Source: Thermoanaerobacterium butyriciformans (GTDB lineage Bacteria; Bacillota; Thermoanaerobacteria; Thermoanaerobacterales; Thermoanaerobacteraceae). Taken from it: a stretch of 64,000 nucleotides of DNA. Both the position numbers and the translations under genes were made by a program. The stretch covers positions 1 to 64,000 of the forward strand of contig NZ_JAGGLT010000016.1 in assembly GCF_017874545.1 (NCBI RefSeq), given 5' to 3'. This document shows, in pieces, positions 53,910 through 63,971 of the stretch (positions are counted from its first letter, which is position 1; each line of letters starts with the position of its first letter). The notes below the pieces were generated by a model that saw nothing but the letters and a program-made list of their open reading frames with translations, did not search any database and was not told where the DNA came from.

Positions 53910-54395
53910 ATGGAAGGAAAAGCAATAAAGTACGGTGATAATGTTGATACAGATGTAATAATACCTGCTAGATTTTTAAATACATCGGATCCAAAAGAAC
54001 TTGCTTTACACTGCATGGAAGATATTGATAAAGATTTTAAAGACAAGGTTAAACCAGGAGATATAATGATTGCAGGATATAACTTTGGATGCGGATCATC
54101 TAGAGAACATGCTCCGATAGCAATAAAAGAATCAGGCATATCATGTGTCATTGCAAAGTCTTTTGCAAGGATTTTCTACAGAAATGCCATAAATATAGGT
54201 TTGCCTATCTTAGAATGTCCTGATGCAGCATCTGCGATAGAAGATGGGGATATAGTATCGGTTGACTTAGAGACAGGTATTATAAGAGATATAACTAAAG
54301 GCATTGAGTTTAAATCGCAGCCGTTTCCTGAGTTTATAAAGAAAATTATTGAATGTGGCGGCCTTATCAACTATGTTAAGGAAAAGGTGGTATAA
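53910..54395 (+). CDS. leuD: 3-Isopropylmalate dehydratase small subunit
   Basis: This 161-residue swivel domain has [14 protein letters not shown] and [15 protein letters not shown]. It completes the active site of LeuC. It starts directly after the leuC stop (TAAATG) with GAGGAGG upstream, and leuB follows in the same way. Confidence 0.97.
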   Translation: MEGKAIKYGDNVDTDVIIPARFLNTSDPKELALHCMEDIDKDFKDKVKPGDIMIAGYNFGCGSSREHAPIAIKESGISCVIAKSFARIFYRNAINIGLPILECPDAASAIEDGDIVSVDLETGIIRDITKGIEFKSQPFPEFIKKIIECGGLINYVKEKVV

Positions 54396-55463
54396 ATGTA
54401 CAAAATAGCTGTATTGCCTGGTGATGGAATAGGAAAAGAAGTTATAGAGGAAGCATTGAAAGTATTGAGTGCAGTTTCAGAGAAGTATGGGATAGAATTT
54501 GATATAAAAAAATATTTGTTTGGCGGGTCTGCAATTGATGAGTACGGTACTCCATATCCTAAAGAGACGGAAGAAGCGTGTCTTGAAAGCGATGCTGTTC
54601 TATTAGGTGCTGTTGGTGGTCCGAAATGGGATGATTTAGATGGAGACAAAAGGCCTGAGGCAGGTCTTCTGGCATTGAGAAAAAGCCTTGATGTGTACGC
54701 AAATCTAAGACCTGCCATCCTTTTTAGCTCCTTGAAAAGTGCATCTCCACTTAAAGATGAGCTTTTAAAAGATGGTTTAGATGTGCTTGTTGTAAGAGAA
54801 CTGACAGGTGGCATATATTTTGGCGATAGAGGAACGGAAAAGATAGATTATGGTTATAAAGCGTATGATACAGAAGCTTATACCACAAAAGAAATAGAAA
54901 GAATAGCTCATATTGCTTTTAAAGCTGCTAGAAATAGAAAGAAGAAAGTTACATCTGTTGATAAAGCAAACATATTGGATTCATCAAGACTATGGAGAAA
55001 AGTTGTCAATGAAGTAAGCAAGGAATACCCAGATGTAGATTTAAACCATCAGTATGTTGACAATTGCTCGATGCAGCTTATAAAAGATCCGTCCCAGTTT
55101 GATGTAATACTTACATCAAATATGTTTGGCGATATTTTATCTGATGAAGCATCACAGCTTACAGGTTCTATAGGAATGTTGCCATCTGCAAGTTTGAGAG
55201 GTGATAAAGTGGGGTTATACGAGCCTGTTCATGGTTCGGCGCCAGATATTGCAGGTACTAAAAAGGCCAATCCATTGGCGACTATATTATCAGTTGCAAT
55301 GATGCTGGAATATTCATTTGATAGGCTTGATGCCGCAAATGATATAAGAAAGGCTGTAAATGAGCTGTTAGAAGATGGATACAGGACATCTGATTTAGGA
55401 AGTGGTATTATTTTAAATACTGAAGAGATGGGAGACATGGTTTTAAAGTATTTAAAGAGGTGA
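54396..55463 (+). CDS. leuB: 3-Isopropylmalate dehydrogenase
   Basis: This 355-residue NAD-dependent beta-decarboxylating dehydrogenase begins [16 protein letters not shown]. Substrate arginines lie in [13 protein letters not shown], ligand-binding residues in [11 protein letters not shown], and metal-site aspartates in [13 protein letters not shown]. It carries out the third step of the leucine branch. It directly follows leuD. Confidence 0.98.
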   Translation: MYKIAVLPGDGIGKEVIEEALKVLSAVSEKYGIEFDIKKYLFGGSAIDEYGTPYPKETEEACLESDAVLLGAVGGPKWDDLDGDKRPEAGLLALRKSLDVYANLRPAILFSSLKSASPLKDELLKDGLDVLVVRELTGGIYFGDRGTEKIDYGYKAYDTEAYTTKEIERIAHIAFKAARNRKKKVTSVDKANILDSSRLWRKVVNEVSKEYPDVDLNHQYVDNCSMQLIKDPSQFDVILTSNMFGDILSDEASQLTGSIGMLPSASLRGDKVGLYEPVHGSAPDIAGTKKANPLATILSVAMMLEYSFDRLDAANDIRKAVNELLEDGYRTSDLGSGIILNTEEMGDMVLKYLKR

Positions 55464-55467
55464 TTTT

Positions 55468-57132
55468 ATGTTAAGTGATAGTGTGAAGAAAGGAGTCGAA
55501 AAAGCGCCCCATAGATCATTATTATACGCTTTAGGGCTTACAGATGAAGAAATAAACAGGCCAATAATAGGTATTGCAAATTCGAAAAATGATATAATTC
55601 CAGGGCACATAAATCTTGACAAAATAGCTGATGCTGTAAAAGCAGGTGTAAGGCTTGCTGGCGGAACACCTATAGAGTTTTCAACAATAGGCGTTTGTGA
55701 CGGTATAGCTATGAACCACAAAGGAATGAAATATTCTCTGGCCTCTAGGGAATTAATTGCAGACAGCGTTGAAACAATGGCAATGGCTCACGGGTTTGAC
55801 GGACTCGTATTGATACCAAACTGTGATAAAATCGTTCCGGGTATGCTTATGGCTGCTGCAAGGCTAAACATACCGACGGTAGTTATAAGTGGAGGGCCGA
55901 TGCTTGCTGGCAGCTACGAAGGAGAAATATGCGACTTAAGCTCTATGTTTGAAGCTGTAGGAGCATTGAAGGCAGGTAAGATAAGTGAGGAAGAGTTAAA
56001 GGCGATGGAGATGTCTGCTTGTCCTACGTGTGGCTCATGTTCAGGAATGTTTACTGCAAATACGATGAATTGCCTTACAGAAGGGCTTGGCATAGGACTT
56101 CCTGGCAATGGAACGATACCTGCCGTTTACTCAGAAAGGATAAGGCTTGCAAAAAAAGCAGGAATGAAGATAGTAGAGCTTGTAGAAAAGGATATTAAGG
56201 CAAGGGATATTTTGACAGAAGATGCATTTATAAATGCCTTTTGCTTAGATATGGCTTTGGGTGGCTCTACAAATACGGTTCTTCACTTAAAAGCAATTGC
56301 CCATGAGGCTGGAATTGATATTCCACTTCAAAAGATAAATGAGATTAACCAGAAAGTGCCAAATCTTTGCAAATTAAGCCCTGCAGGAAAGTACCACATC
56401 GAAGATCTATATCATGCGGGCGGTATACAGGCAGTGTTGAGAGAATTATCTAAATTAAATGTCTTAAATACAGATTGTATGACTGTAACTTGTAAGACAT
56501 TAGGAGACAACTTTAAAGATGCAAAGATAAAAAATCATGATGTAATACATTCAGTAGAAGATCCCTACAGCAATACGGGCGGTTTGGCGATTTTGTATGG
56601 AAATATTGCAAAAGACGGTTCTGTCGTAAAAGCATCTGCTGTATCTCCTGAAATGCTTCGTCATTCAGGACCTGCCAGAGTATTTGATTCAGAAGATGAG
56701 GCTATAAAAGCGATTTACGATGGTAAAATACAAAAAGGCGATGTAGTTGTAATTAGATATGAAGGACCTAAAGGTGGACCGGGGATGAGGGAAATGCTAA
56801 GCCCGACATCGGCCCTTGCTGGTATGGGGCTTGATAAAGACGTGGCTCTTATAACAGATGGCAGATTTTCTGGTGCAACAAGAGGAGCTTGCATCGGTCA
56901 TGTGTCACCTGAGGCTATGGAAGGTGGAGAAATAGCTCTAATAAACGATGGAGATATCATAGATATAGACATACCAGGAAGAAAGCTAAATTTGAGAGTA
57001 AGCGATGAAGAGATAGAGAACAGAAGAAAAAATTTCAAAAAACCTGAGCCACATATTAAGACAGGGTATATGGCAAGATACGCAAAATTGGTCACGTCTG
57101 CAAATACTGGTGCGGTTTTAAAGAATGTATAG
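55468..57132 (+). CDS. ilvD: Dihydroxy-acid dehydratase
   Basis: This 554-residue Fe-S dehydratase has cluster cysteines in [12 protein letters not shown] and [19 protein letters not shown], with PGNGT and [19 protein letters not shown] motifs. It forms the keto acid precursors of valine, leucine and isoleucine. It starts 4 bp after leuB. The cluster type ([2Fe-2S] or [4Fe-4S]) cannot be told from sequence alone. Confidence 0.98.
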   Translation: MLSDSVKKGVEKAPHRSLLYALGLTDEEINRPIIGIANSKNDIIPGHINLDKIADAVKAGVRLAGGTPIEFSTIGVCDGIAMNHKGMKYSLASRELIADSVETMAMAHGFDGLVLIPNCDKIVPGMLMAAARLNIPTVVISGGPMLAGSYEGEICDLSSMFEAVGALKAGKISEEELKAMEMSACPTCGSCSGMFTANTMNCLTEGLGIGLPGNGTIPAVYSERIRLAKKAGMKIVELVEKDIKARDILTEDAFINAFCLDMALGGSTNTVLHLKAIAHEAGIDIPLQKINEINQKVPNLCKLSPAGKYHIEDLYHAGGIQAVLRELSKLNVLNTDCMTVTCKTLGDNFKDAKIKNHDVIHSVEDPYSNTGGLAILYGNIAKDGSVVKASAVSPEMLRHSGPARVFDSEDEAIKAIYDGKIQKGDVVVIRYEGPKGGPGMREMLSPTSALAGMGLDKDVALITDGRFSGATRGACIGHVSPEAMEGGEIALINDGDIIDIDIPGRKLNLRVSDEEIENRRKNFKKPEPHIKTGYMARYAKLVTSANTGAVLKNV

Positions 57133-57166
57133 TTTTAAATAATTGTTGGGAAAGGAGGCGTGATAC

Positions 57167-58822
57167 ATGATATTGAAAGGATCGCAAGTTATAATAGAAG
57201 TTTTAAAAGAACAGGATGTAGATACTGTATTTGGTATACCCGGTGGTTCTGTTATACCACTTTACGATGCTTTGTACGATTCTGATTTAAATCATATTCT
57301 TGCAACACATGAGCAGATGGCTGCTCATATGGCAGATGGATATGCAAGAGTAACGGGAAAAGTTGGTGTATGTATAGCTACATCTGGTCCAGGTGCCACA
57401 AATTTAGTAACAGGCATTGCAAATGCATATATGGATTCTGTGCCTATTGTTGCCATAACAGGTCAAGTTGCTACAAGCTTGATAGGTAAAGATTCCTTTC
57501 AGGAAGTAGACATTACCGGGATTACTATGCCTGTAACAAAGCATAATTTCATAGTAAAATCACCTGATAAATTAGCTGATACTTTAAGAGAAGCATTTTT
57601 TATAGCAAAGGAAGGAAGGCCTGGACCTGTTCTTGTAGATATACCAAAAGATATACAAACAACAGATATGAATTTTATCAAGCGAAAAGATTTTTACGTC
57701 GAAGTTAAGAAGCATCATGTAGATGAATCGGATTTGACAAAAGCTGCGGAATTAATAAATTCAAGCAAAAAGCCTGTTATATTTGCAGGTGGTGGAGTTA
57801 TATGGGGAGAAGCGTCCAAAAGCTTATATGATTTTGCAAAAGAAAATATGATTCCTGTAGCGACTTCTCTGATGGGTTTAGGATGTTTTCCAGAGGACGA
57901 TGAATTGTCACTGGGACTTATAGGAATGCACGGAAGCAGATATGCCAATACAGCCATTTATAAGTCTGACTTAGTAATTGCCATAGGTACTAGATTCAGC
58001 GACAGAGTTGCTGGTAAGGTAGGTGGATTAGCACCAAATGCAAAGGTCATCCATATCGATATAGATCCTGCAGAAATCGGGAAGAATGTCGATGTAGATG
58101 TGCCACTTGTTGGAGATATTAAAGAAGTGCTATCACTGTTAAACGATAGGATTGAAGATATCAATCATGAAGAATGGGTTCAAGAGCTTTTATCTATAAG
58201 GGAGAAAACGTCGTTTAAGTATAAAGACGATGGAAAACTAAAGCCTCAGTGGATAATAGAAAAGGTGCAGGAAATAGGGAAAGACAACCTTATTATGGCA
58301 ACGGAAGTAGGGCAAAATCAGATGTGGACCGCCCAATATTTTAAATTTAAAGAGCCTAGAACATTTGTGACTTCTGGTGGACTTGGCACAATGGGATTTG
58401 GGCTTCCTGCGTCAATTGGTGCACAAGTAGGGCGAAATGACAAGAGAGTGGTAAATATTGCAGGCGACGGCAGCATAAGAATGAATATTCATGCTCTTGA
58501 GACAATGGCTATATACAATATACCTGTTATAACTATTATTCTCAATAATCAAACACTTGGTATGGTAAGACAATGGCAGAATCTCCTTTTCAATAAAAGA
58601 TATTCCCAGACGGATTTAAATCCAAACCTTGATTTTTCAAAAGTAGCGGAAGCGTTTGGAATCTCTGGCAGGAGGATTTACACAAAAGAAGAGTTTGAAG
58701 AATCATTAAAAGAGGCATTATCTAATAATAAGCCATACGTGTTGGAATGCATGATAGACAAAGATGAGATGGTTCTTCCTTTTATTCCTGCTGGAGGAAC
58801 TATTGAAGAAATGATAGATTAG
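57167..58822 (+). CDS. ilvB: Acetolactate synthase large (catalytic) subunit
   Basis: This 551-residue thiamine-diphosphate enzyme has catalytic Glu in ATHEQMAAHMADGYAR (near 48), GIPGG at residue 22-26, FAD/substrate region FQEVDITGIT, and the ThDP-Mg motif GDGSIRMN with partner ILNNQTLGMVRQW. It makes acetolactate and acetohydroxybutyrate. It is last in the operon, seven genes from its regulatory subunit ilvN. GGAGG precedes ATG at 57167. No clear terminator follows. Confidence 0.97.
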   Translation: MILKGSQVIIEVLKEQDVDTVFGIPGGSVIPLYDALYDSDLNHILATHEQMAAHMADGYARVTGKVGVCIATSGPGATNLVTGIANAYMDSVPIVAITGQVATSLIGKDSFQEVDITGITMPVTKHNFIVKSPDKLADTLREAFFIAKEGRPGPVLVDIPKDIQTTDMNFIKRKDFYVEVKKHHVDESDLTKAAELINSSKKPVIFAGGGVIWGEASKSLYDFAKENMIPVATSLMGLGCFPEDDELSLGLIGMHGSRYANTAIYKSDLVIAIGTRFSDRVAGKVGGLAPNAKVIHIDIDPAEIGKNVDVDVPLVGDIKEVLSLLNDRIEDINHEEWVQELLSIREKTSFKYKDDGKLKPQWIIEKVQEIGKDNLIMATEVGQNQMWTAQYFKFKEPRTFVTSGGLGTMGFGLPASIGAQVGRNDKRVVNIAGDGSIRMNIHALETMAIYNIPVITIILNNQTLGMVRQWQNLLFNKRYSQTDLNPNLDFSKVAEAFGISGRRIYTKEEFEESLKEALSNNKPYVLECMIDKDEMVLPFIPAGGTIEEMID

Positions 58823-58839
58823 TATTTTTATTAAAAGTA

Positions 58840-58848
58840 TGATATAAT
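58840..58848 (+). promoter_or_regulatory. Extended -10 promoter of the rib operon
   Basis: TGATATAAT is an extended -10 element starting 18 bases after the ilvB stop codon. No good -35 is visible. It would start transcription just before the FMN riboswitch. Confidence 0.55.
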
Positions 58849-58872
58849 GTAGAAAATTGAATAAATTTAAAA

Positions 58873-58981
58873 ACCTTCAGGGATTGGTGAAATTCCATAC
58901 CGGCGGTAAAGCCCGCGAGCCTTATGGCAGATCTGGTTAGATTCCAGAGCCGACAGTACAGTCTGGATGAAAGAAGGTAGA
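58873..58981 (+). promoter_or_regulatory. FMN riboswitch (RFN element)
   Basis: The conserved blocks are in order: GGTGAAATTCCATACCGGCG continuing GTAAAGCCCGCGAGC, then GATTCCAGAGCCGACAGTAC and GTCTGGATGAAAGAAGGT. P1 pairs ACCTTC (58873-58878) with GAAGGT (58973-58978). FMN binding turns off the riboflavin genes. A terminator follows, and a competing antiterminator pairing is visible. Confidence 0.96.
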
Positions 58982-58999
58982 CAGGTAATTTTGTAGAAA

Positions 59000-59040
59000 T
59001 GCCCTGAAGTATTATATGCTTCAGGGCTAAATTTATTTTG
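59000..59040 (+). terminator. Riboswitch-controlled terminator before ribD
   Basis: GCCCTGAAG (59001-59009) pairs with CTTCAGGGC (59019-59027), followed by TAAATTTATTTT. The 5' arm can instead pair with CTTCAGGG at 58875-58882, overlapping aptamer P1. Confidence 0.88.
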
Positions 59041-59050
59041 AGGTGTTTTT

Positions 59051-60133
59051 ATGGAGAAATACATGAAAAGGGCATTACAGCTTGCTAAACTTGGTGTAGG
59101 ACACACAAACCCAAATCCTTTAGTAGGAGCTGTAATTGTTAAAAATGGCAAAATTATAGGTGAAGGTTATCATGAATACTATGGAGGACCACATGCGGAA
59201 ATAAATGCATTAAAAAATGCTAAAGAAGATGTAAAAGGAGCTCAGCTTTATGTCACATTAGAACCGTGTTGTCATTATGGTAAAACGCCGCCTTGTGTAG
59301 ATGCTATTGTGAAATCAGGCATAAAAGATGTTTTTATTGCCATGGAGGATCCAAATAAACTTGTTTCAGGAAAGGGAATAAAACATCTTAAAGAAGCAGG
59401 CTTAAATGTGTATACAGGTTTATTAAAAGATGAGGCAGAGAAGTTAAATGAAATATTTATAAAGTACATTACTACTAAAAAGCCGTATGTAATATTAAAG
59501 TCTGCCATGACGATTGATGGGAAGATTGCAACTACTACAGGTGATTCTAAATGGATAACAAATGAAAAATCGAGAGAACATGTTCATATGATGAGAGGCG
59601 GCGTTATGGCAATAATGGTAGGTATAAACACAGTTATAAAAGATAATCCATATCTTACGACGCGAATAGATGGGCTTAAGAATCCTTTAAGGGTGATTGT
59701 TGATAGCCGCGGCAGGATTCCTCTAGATGCAAATGTTGTAATTGACAAATCTGCTAGGACAATAGTAGCAACAACGGATATGATGCCCTATAAAAAAGTA
59801 AAAGCATTAAAGGATTCATGTGTAGATGTCATTGTACTTGACAAGCTAAACAATGAAGTAGATTTAAAGAAATTGATGGATATGTTAGGTGAAATGGGTA
59901 TAGACAGTGTGATCATAGAAGGTGGAGGAACACTAAATTATTCTGCTTTAAAAGAAGGAATAGTAGATAAAGTGATGTTTTATATAGCTCCAAAAATAAT
60001 AGGTGGAAGCAATTCTTTAACGCCTGTAGAAGGAAAAGGCATTGATTTGATTAAAGATGCCATAATTGTTGAAAAATTAGACGTAAAAAGATTTGATGAT
60101 GACATACTTATGGAAGGTTATATTAAAAAGTAG
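59051..60133 (+). CDS. ribD: Bifunctional riboflavin deaminase-reductase
   Basis: The protein has 360 residues. The N-terminal zinc deaminase (1-145) has HAEINALKNA and PCCHYGKTPPC. The C-terminal reductase (146-360) has KSAMTIDGKIAT and IIEGGGTLNYSAL. It performs steps two and three of riboflavin synthesis. It is the first gene after the FMN riboswitch, with ribE 8 bp downstream. Confidence 0.98.
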   Translation: MEKYMKRALQLAKLGVGHTNPNPLVGAVIVKNGKIIGEGYHEYYGGPHAEINALKNAKEDVKGAQLYVTLEPCCHYGKTPPCVDAIVKSGIKDVFIAMEDPNKLVSGKGIKHLKEAGLNVYTGLLKDEAEKLNEIFIKYITTKKPYVILKSAMTIDGKIATTTGDSKWITNEKSREHVHMMRGGVMAIMVGINTVIKDNPYLTTRIDGLKNPLRVIVDSRGRIPLDANVVIDKSARTIVATTDMMPYKKVKALKDSCVDVIVLDKLNNEVDLKKLMDMLGEMGIDSVIIEGGGTLNYSALKEGIVDKVMFYIAPKIIGGSNSLTPVEGKGIDLIKDAIIVEKLDVKRFDDDILMEGYIKK

Positions 60134-60141
60134 GTGTTACT

Positions 60142-60762
60142 ATGTTTACAGGAATAATAGAAGAGATTGGAAAAGTTAAGATGGTACAACGTGGAGATAT
60201 TACAAAAATAGCAATTGAATGCGAAAAAGTTTTAGACGGTACAGCAATTGGAGATAGCATAGCTGTAAATGGAGTATGCTTGACTGTTACAAATGTAGCT
60301 AAAAATCTATTTATGGCAGATATTATGAATGAAACGTTAAAATCCAGTAATTTAGGAGACCTAAAAATAGGAAGCATGGTCAATTTAGAAAGAGCTTTAA
60401 GCATATCTGGCAGGTTAAATGGCCATATTGTGACAGGACACGTAGATACTGTCGGTACAATAGTTAATAAAAATCGAATTATGAATTCAAATGTATTTAA
60501 AATTAAAATCGATGAAAGGTACTCAAAATACGTTACAAGCAAAGGAAGCATAGCTGTTGACGGAATAAGTTTGACAGTTGTGGAGGCGTCAGCTTCATAT
60601 TTTACGGTTTCTGTCATACCGCATACGGAGTTAAATACAACACTAAACTTTAAGAGAATCGGAGATAGTGTCAATATAGAAGTAGACATACTATCGAAAT
60701 ATGCTGAAAAACTGCTGTTAAAAAAAGGGATAAAAGAGCTTGTATTAGAAAATATCTTTTGA
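60142..60762 (+). CDS. ribE: Riboflavin synthase alpha chain
   Basis: This 206-residue protein has two tandem lumazine-binding barrels: MFTGIIEEIGKV with SIAVNGVCLTV, and the second half GHVDTVGTI with SIAVDGISLTVV. It dismutates two lumazines to riboflavin in trimers. The name ribC is used in some species. Confidence 0.97.
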   Translation: MFTGIIEEIGKVKMVQRGDITKIAIECEKVLDGTAIGDSIAVNGVCLTVTNVAKNLFMADIMNETLKSSNLGDLKIGSMVNLERALSISGRLNGHIVTGHVDTVGTIVNKNRIMNSNVFKIKIDERYSKYVTSKGSIAVDGISLTVVEASASYFTVSVIPHTELNTTLNFKRIGDSVNIEVDILSKYAEKLLLKKGIKELVLENIF

Positions 60763-60805
60763 TTATTTAACATATTTTTATTAAATTTTAAGGAGATGTG
60801 TATAA

Positions 60806-61999
60806 ATGCTTGATACGATAGAAAGTGCAATAGAAGACATCAAAAATGGGAAAATGGTCATAGTAGTTGATGACGAAGACAGGGAGAATGAAGGGGACTT
60901 AGTGATGGCAGCAGAAAAAGTTAGAGGCGAAGATATAAATTTTATGATAAAGTATGGCCGTGGACTAGTATGTGTTCCCATGAGTGATAAAAGGCTTAAA
61001 GAATTAAATATAGGCAAGATGGTATCTGAAAATACTGATAACAGAGAAACTGCCTTTACTGTATCTGTAGATCACAAAAGCTGTAAAACTGGCATTTCGG
61101 CGTATGAAAGGGCGCTTACAATAAGAATGCTTATAGACGATAATTCTAAACCGGATGATTTTACGAAGCCAGGGCATGTATTTCCACTAGAAGCAAAAGA
61201 AGGGGGTGTTTTGGTGAGGGCAGGACACACAGAAGCTGCTTATGATTTGTCGAGGCTTGCAGGTTTAAAAGGTGCTGGCGTAATCTGTGAAATCATAAAA
61301 GATGACGGTAGGATGGCTAGACTTCCAGAGCTTATAGAATTTTCAAAAAGGTTTAACCTAAAGATAATATCTATAGCCGATCTGATTGAATACAGGAGGA
61401 AGAAAGAAAAACTAATAAGGAGAGTGGCTGAAGCATATCTTCCTACAAAATACGGCGATTTCAACATAATAGGATATGAAGAAATTTTGACTGGTAAAGA
61501 ACATGTGGCGTTAGTAAGAGGAGAATTGACAGAGGAACCTACGCTTGTTAGAGTTCATTCAGAGTGCTTAACAGGTGATATAATGGGTTCTTTAAGATGT
61601 GATTGTGGCGATCAGCTTCATGCAGCGATGGAAAGAATAGGAAAAAAAGGAGGTGTCCTTTTATACTTAAGACAAGAAGGCAGGGGAATAGGACTTTTAA
61701 ACAAGATTAAAGCATACCACTTACAGGACGAAGGTCTTGATACGGTTGATGCTAATCTTAGATTGGGTTTTCCTGCTGATATGAGAGAATACGGAATAGG
61801 AGCTCAGATTTTAAAAGATTTAGGACTTAAAAAGCTTAGGATAATGACCAACAACCCTAAAAAATTAGCTTGTTTATCTGGCTATGGGCTTGAAATAATT
61901 GAAAGAGTTCCTATAGAAGTATCTATAAACAAGCACAATAAAAAATATCTTAAAACAAAAAAAGAAAAGTTTGGTCATATATTTCATGCATTTCAATAA
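60806..61999 (+). CDS. ribBA: DHBP synthase/GTP cyclohydrolase II fusion
   Basis: This 397-residue fusion has an N-terminal RibB domain (1-200) with [16 protein letters not shown] and [16 protein letters not shown]. The C-terminal RibA domain (205-397) has the zinc cysteines in [18 protein letters not shown], with [14 protein letters not shown] and [11 protein letters not shown]. It supplies both precursors of lumazine from ribulose-5-phosphate and GTP. AAGGAG precedes ATG at 60806. Confidence 0.98.
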   Translation: MLDTIESAIEDIKNGKMVIVVDDEDRENEGDLVMAAEKVRGEDINFMIKYGRGLVCVPMSDKRLKELNIGKMVSENTDNRETAFTVSVDHKSCKTGISAYERALTIRMLIDDNSKPDDFTKPGHVFPLEAKEGGVLVRAGHTEAAYDLSRLAGLKGAGVICEIIKDDGRMARLPELIEFSKRFNLKIISIADLIEYRRKKEKLIRRVAEAYLPTKYGDFNIIGYEEILTGKEHVALVRGELTEEPTLVRVHSECLTGDIMGSLRCDCGDQLHAAMERIGKKGGVLLYLRQEGRGIGLLNKIKAYHLQDEGLDTVDANLRLGFPADMREYGIGAQILKDLGLKKLRIMTNNPKKLACLSGYGLEIIERVPIEVSINKHNKKYLKTKKEKFGHIFHAFQ

Positions 62000-62019
62000 T
62001 TAGTAAAGGGGAGATTATT

Positions 62020-62487
62020 TTGAGGACATATGAAGGAAAACTTATAGGTGATGGCTTAAAGTTTGGCATCGTAGTAAGCAGGTTTAATGAATTCATAACA
62101 AGTAAACTTCTAGATGGTGCTTTGGATGCTTTAAGAAGGCATGGTGTAGATGATGACAGCATTGAAATTGCTTGGGCACCAGGTGCCTTTGAGATTCCTT
62201 TTATTTCAAAGAGGATGGTCATGACTAAAAAATATGATGCGGTAATTGCACTTGGTGCTGTTATAAGAGGTGATACACCCCATTTTGATTATGTAGCTAA
62301 TGAAGTTTCAAAAGGAATTGCAAAGATATCACTCGATTTTGATATACCTGTAATATTTGGAATCCTTACAACGGACACAGTAGAGCAGGCAATCATGAGA
62401 GCTGGAATAAAATCAGGCAACAAAGGATTTGACGCTGCTGTAACAGCTTTGGAAATGGTCAATTTGATAAAAGAACTAGATACCTAA
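62020..62487 (+). CDS. ribH: 6,7-Dimethyl-8-ribityllumazine synthase
   Basis: The 155-residue protein has [30 protein letters not shown] and the active-site region [16 protein letters not shown] (catalytic His). It assembles into pentamers or icosahedra. The start is TTG at 62020 with AAAGGGGAG upstream. It is the last gene of the rib operon, followed by a strong terminator. Confidence 0.97.
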   Translation: MRTYEGKLIGDGLKFGIVVSRFNEFITSKLLDGALDALRRHGVDDDSIEIAWAPGAFEIPFISKRMVMTKKYDAVIALGAVIRGDTPHFDYVANEVSKGIAKISLDFDIPVIFGILTTDTVEQAIMRAGIKSGNKGFDAAVTALEMVNLIKELDT

Positions 62488-62494
62488 TAAAAAT

Positions 62495-62538
62495 AAACGT
62501 TCATCTTAAAAGCATTGATGCTTAAAAGATGAACGTTT
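62495..62538. terminator. Bidirectional terminator between ribH and AI-2E permease
   Basis: A 13-bp perfect outer stem, AAACGTTCATCTT with AAGATGAACGTTT (62495-62507 and 62526-62538), encloses an inner AGCAT/ATGCT stem. T-rich tails on both strands suit the convergent genes. Confidence 0.88.
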
Positions 62539-62539
62539 T

Positions 62540-63604
62540 TCATTTCCACGAAGGTATTATTCCTGATTTTTGAAAAGTTTTAAATACAACAACAAAAACT
62601 GGTCCCATAATGAGGCCGAATCCTCCGAAAAGTTTTGCACCAATAAACATAGACAAAAGCGTTACAAGAGGATGAAGACCTATGCTTTGTCCAACGATTT
62701 TAGGCTCTATCATCTGCCTTACAATTGTTACAATGCCATACAAAATCAGCAAGTAGATACCTATTAAGTAATTTTTAGTAAGTATATTGTACAATGCCCA
62801 TGGTACTAAAACAGAACCTGATCCTAAAACAGGAAGTATATCTATGAAGCTTACTAAAAGCCCTAGCAAAAACGCATAATCAAATCCTATTATTGTAAGA
62901 CCTATTGAAACTTCCATGAAAGTGATAAACATTATGGTTATTTCTGCTCGTATAAATCCTATTAGGGTTTGGAAAAGATCGCCTTTTATATTTTCTGCAT
63001 GTAAAGCCCAGTTTGAAGGGAACTGCCTTTTTATAAAGTTTAGTATTAGCCATTTGTCTTTGCTTAAAAAGAATGTTGATACGATCGTTATAAGTGACAT
63101 AAAGAAAAAATTAGGAAGTTTTGTTGCTAAACCTAAAATCCAAGCAGCGAAGTTTTTAGCGTATATAGATATGTTATTTAAAATGGATTGAAGATTGTTC
63201 TCCAAAAAAGTTGAGATATTAGTGGGGAGTGAAATATAATATCTTCTAATCCTGTCAATTAAATCAGATATAACAACATCGAAGTTTTTTGTATAATTTG
63301 GCGCATGTTCTGCCAAAGTATTTAGTTCAAAAACAAGTTGTGTAACTAAGAGACTTATTAAAAGTCCTATTATAGCAATTAGTAGAAGAATTAAAAATGC
63401 AGATGATAATCCCCTTGGTATTTTTAGTTTTTTTTCCAAGAATTCAACGGCAGGGTCAATTAAGATTGCTAAAAACAGTGCAACCGCAAATGGCATTAAG
63501 AAAGGAATTAATTTAAAAACAAATAAATAAAAAATTATAATGAATGCCAGTATTATAGTCACATTTTTTATCGCGCTTTGATATCGTAAGAGAAAATCTT
63601 TCAC
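62540..63604 (-). CDS. AI-2E family transporter-like permease
   Basis: This 354-residue protein has about eight predicted membrane helices and the family pattern: two N-terminal helices (about 14-75), a central amphipathic segment with Asn/Ile-rich repeats, then GLLVSFIDILPVLGSGSVLVP and a C-terminal VRQMIEPKIVGQSIGLHPLV. Members export various small molecules or act as ion antiporters; the original autoinducer-2 assignment does not hold for all. It is a single gene on the strand opposite to the rib operon. Confidence 0.92.
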   Translation of the reverse strand: MKDFLLRYQSAIKNVTIILAFIIIFYLFVFKLIPFLMPFAVALFLAILIDPAVEFLEKKLKIPRGLSSAFLILLLIAIIGLLISLLVTQLVFELNTLAEHAPNYTKNFDVVISDLIDRIRRYYISLPTNISTFLENNLQSILNNISIYAKNFAAWILGLATKLPNFFFMSLITIVSTFFLSKDKWLILNFIKRQFPSNWALHAENIKGDLFQTLIGFIRAEITIMFITFMEVSIGLTIIGFDYAFLLGLLVSFIDILPVLGSGSVLVPWALYNILTKNYLIGIYLLILYGIVTIVRQMIEPKIVGQSIGLHPLVTLLSMFIGAKLFGGFGLIMGPVFVVVFKTFQKSGIIPSWK

Positions 63605-63663
63605 AAAAAAACCCCTCCTTATTTTAATTATAATATGATAAAAGGCAAGTGTCTACAGTAATC

Positions 63664-63700
63664 AATAAATAAAATCCGGTTTCTCCGGATTTTATTTATT
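63664..63700. terminator. 16-bp perfect hairpin after the 55-residue ORF
   Basis: AATAAATAAAATCCGG (63664-63679) pairs perfectly with 63685-63700 around a 5-nt loop. The stop codon of the small minus-strand gene lies in the arm. A-rich and T-rich arms allow termination in either direction. Confidence 0.8.
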
Positions 63701-63863
63701 GGGCGGTCTTAATTTTAATTTCGTATGACTTTTTGGCTATTTCCGATTTAGATATTATTCCTTTTTCAATAAGCAATTCTATCAATGATGTTATAGCCAA
63801 TGTATTTTTATACTCTGTGTCTTTTAAATCGGCGATTTCTAGTAAATATTTAATTTCGTTCAT
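63696..63863 (-). CDS. Small uncharacterised helical protein (55 aa)
   Basis: The ORF begins at ATG 63863 with AGGGGGA seven bases upstream and ends in a strong terminator, so it is probably expressed. The protein is rich in Lys, Glu and Ile (MNEIKYLLEIADLKDT, then LIELLIEKGIISKSEIAKKS). The second half looks like a short helix-turn-helix-like or SHOCT-type segment (LLEKGIIxxxE), but it is too short for a firm call. No relatives are recognised with certainty. Confidence 0.6.
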   Translation of the reverse strand: MNEIKYLLEIADLKDTEYKNTLAITSLIELLIEKGIISKSEIAKKSYEIKIKTAQ

Positions 63864-63971
63864 CGGATTCCCCCTAACTTATTTTTATATAGTAATTATT
63901 GACATCTTTATATATTATATACATAAATATTAGTTAAGTGTCTAATGTTAGCATTTAACACTACAATGTGA

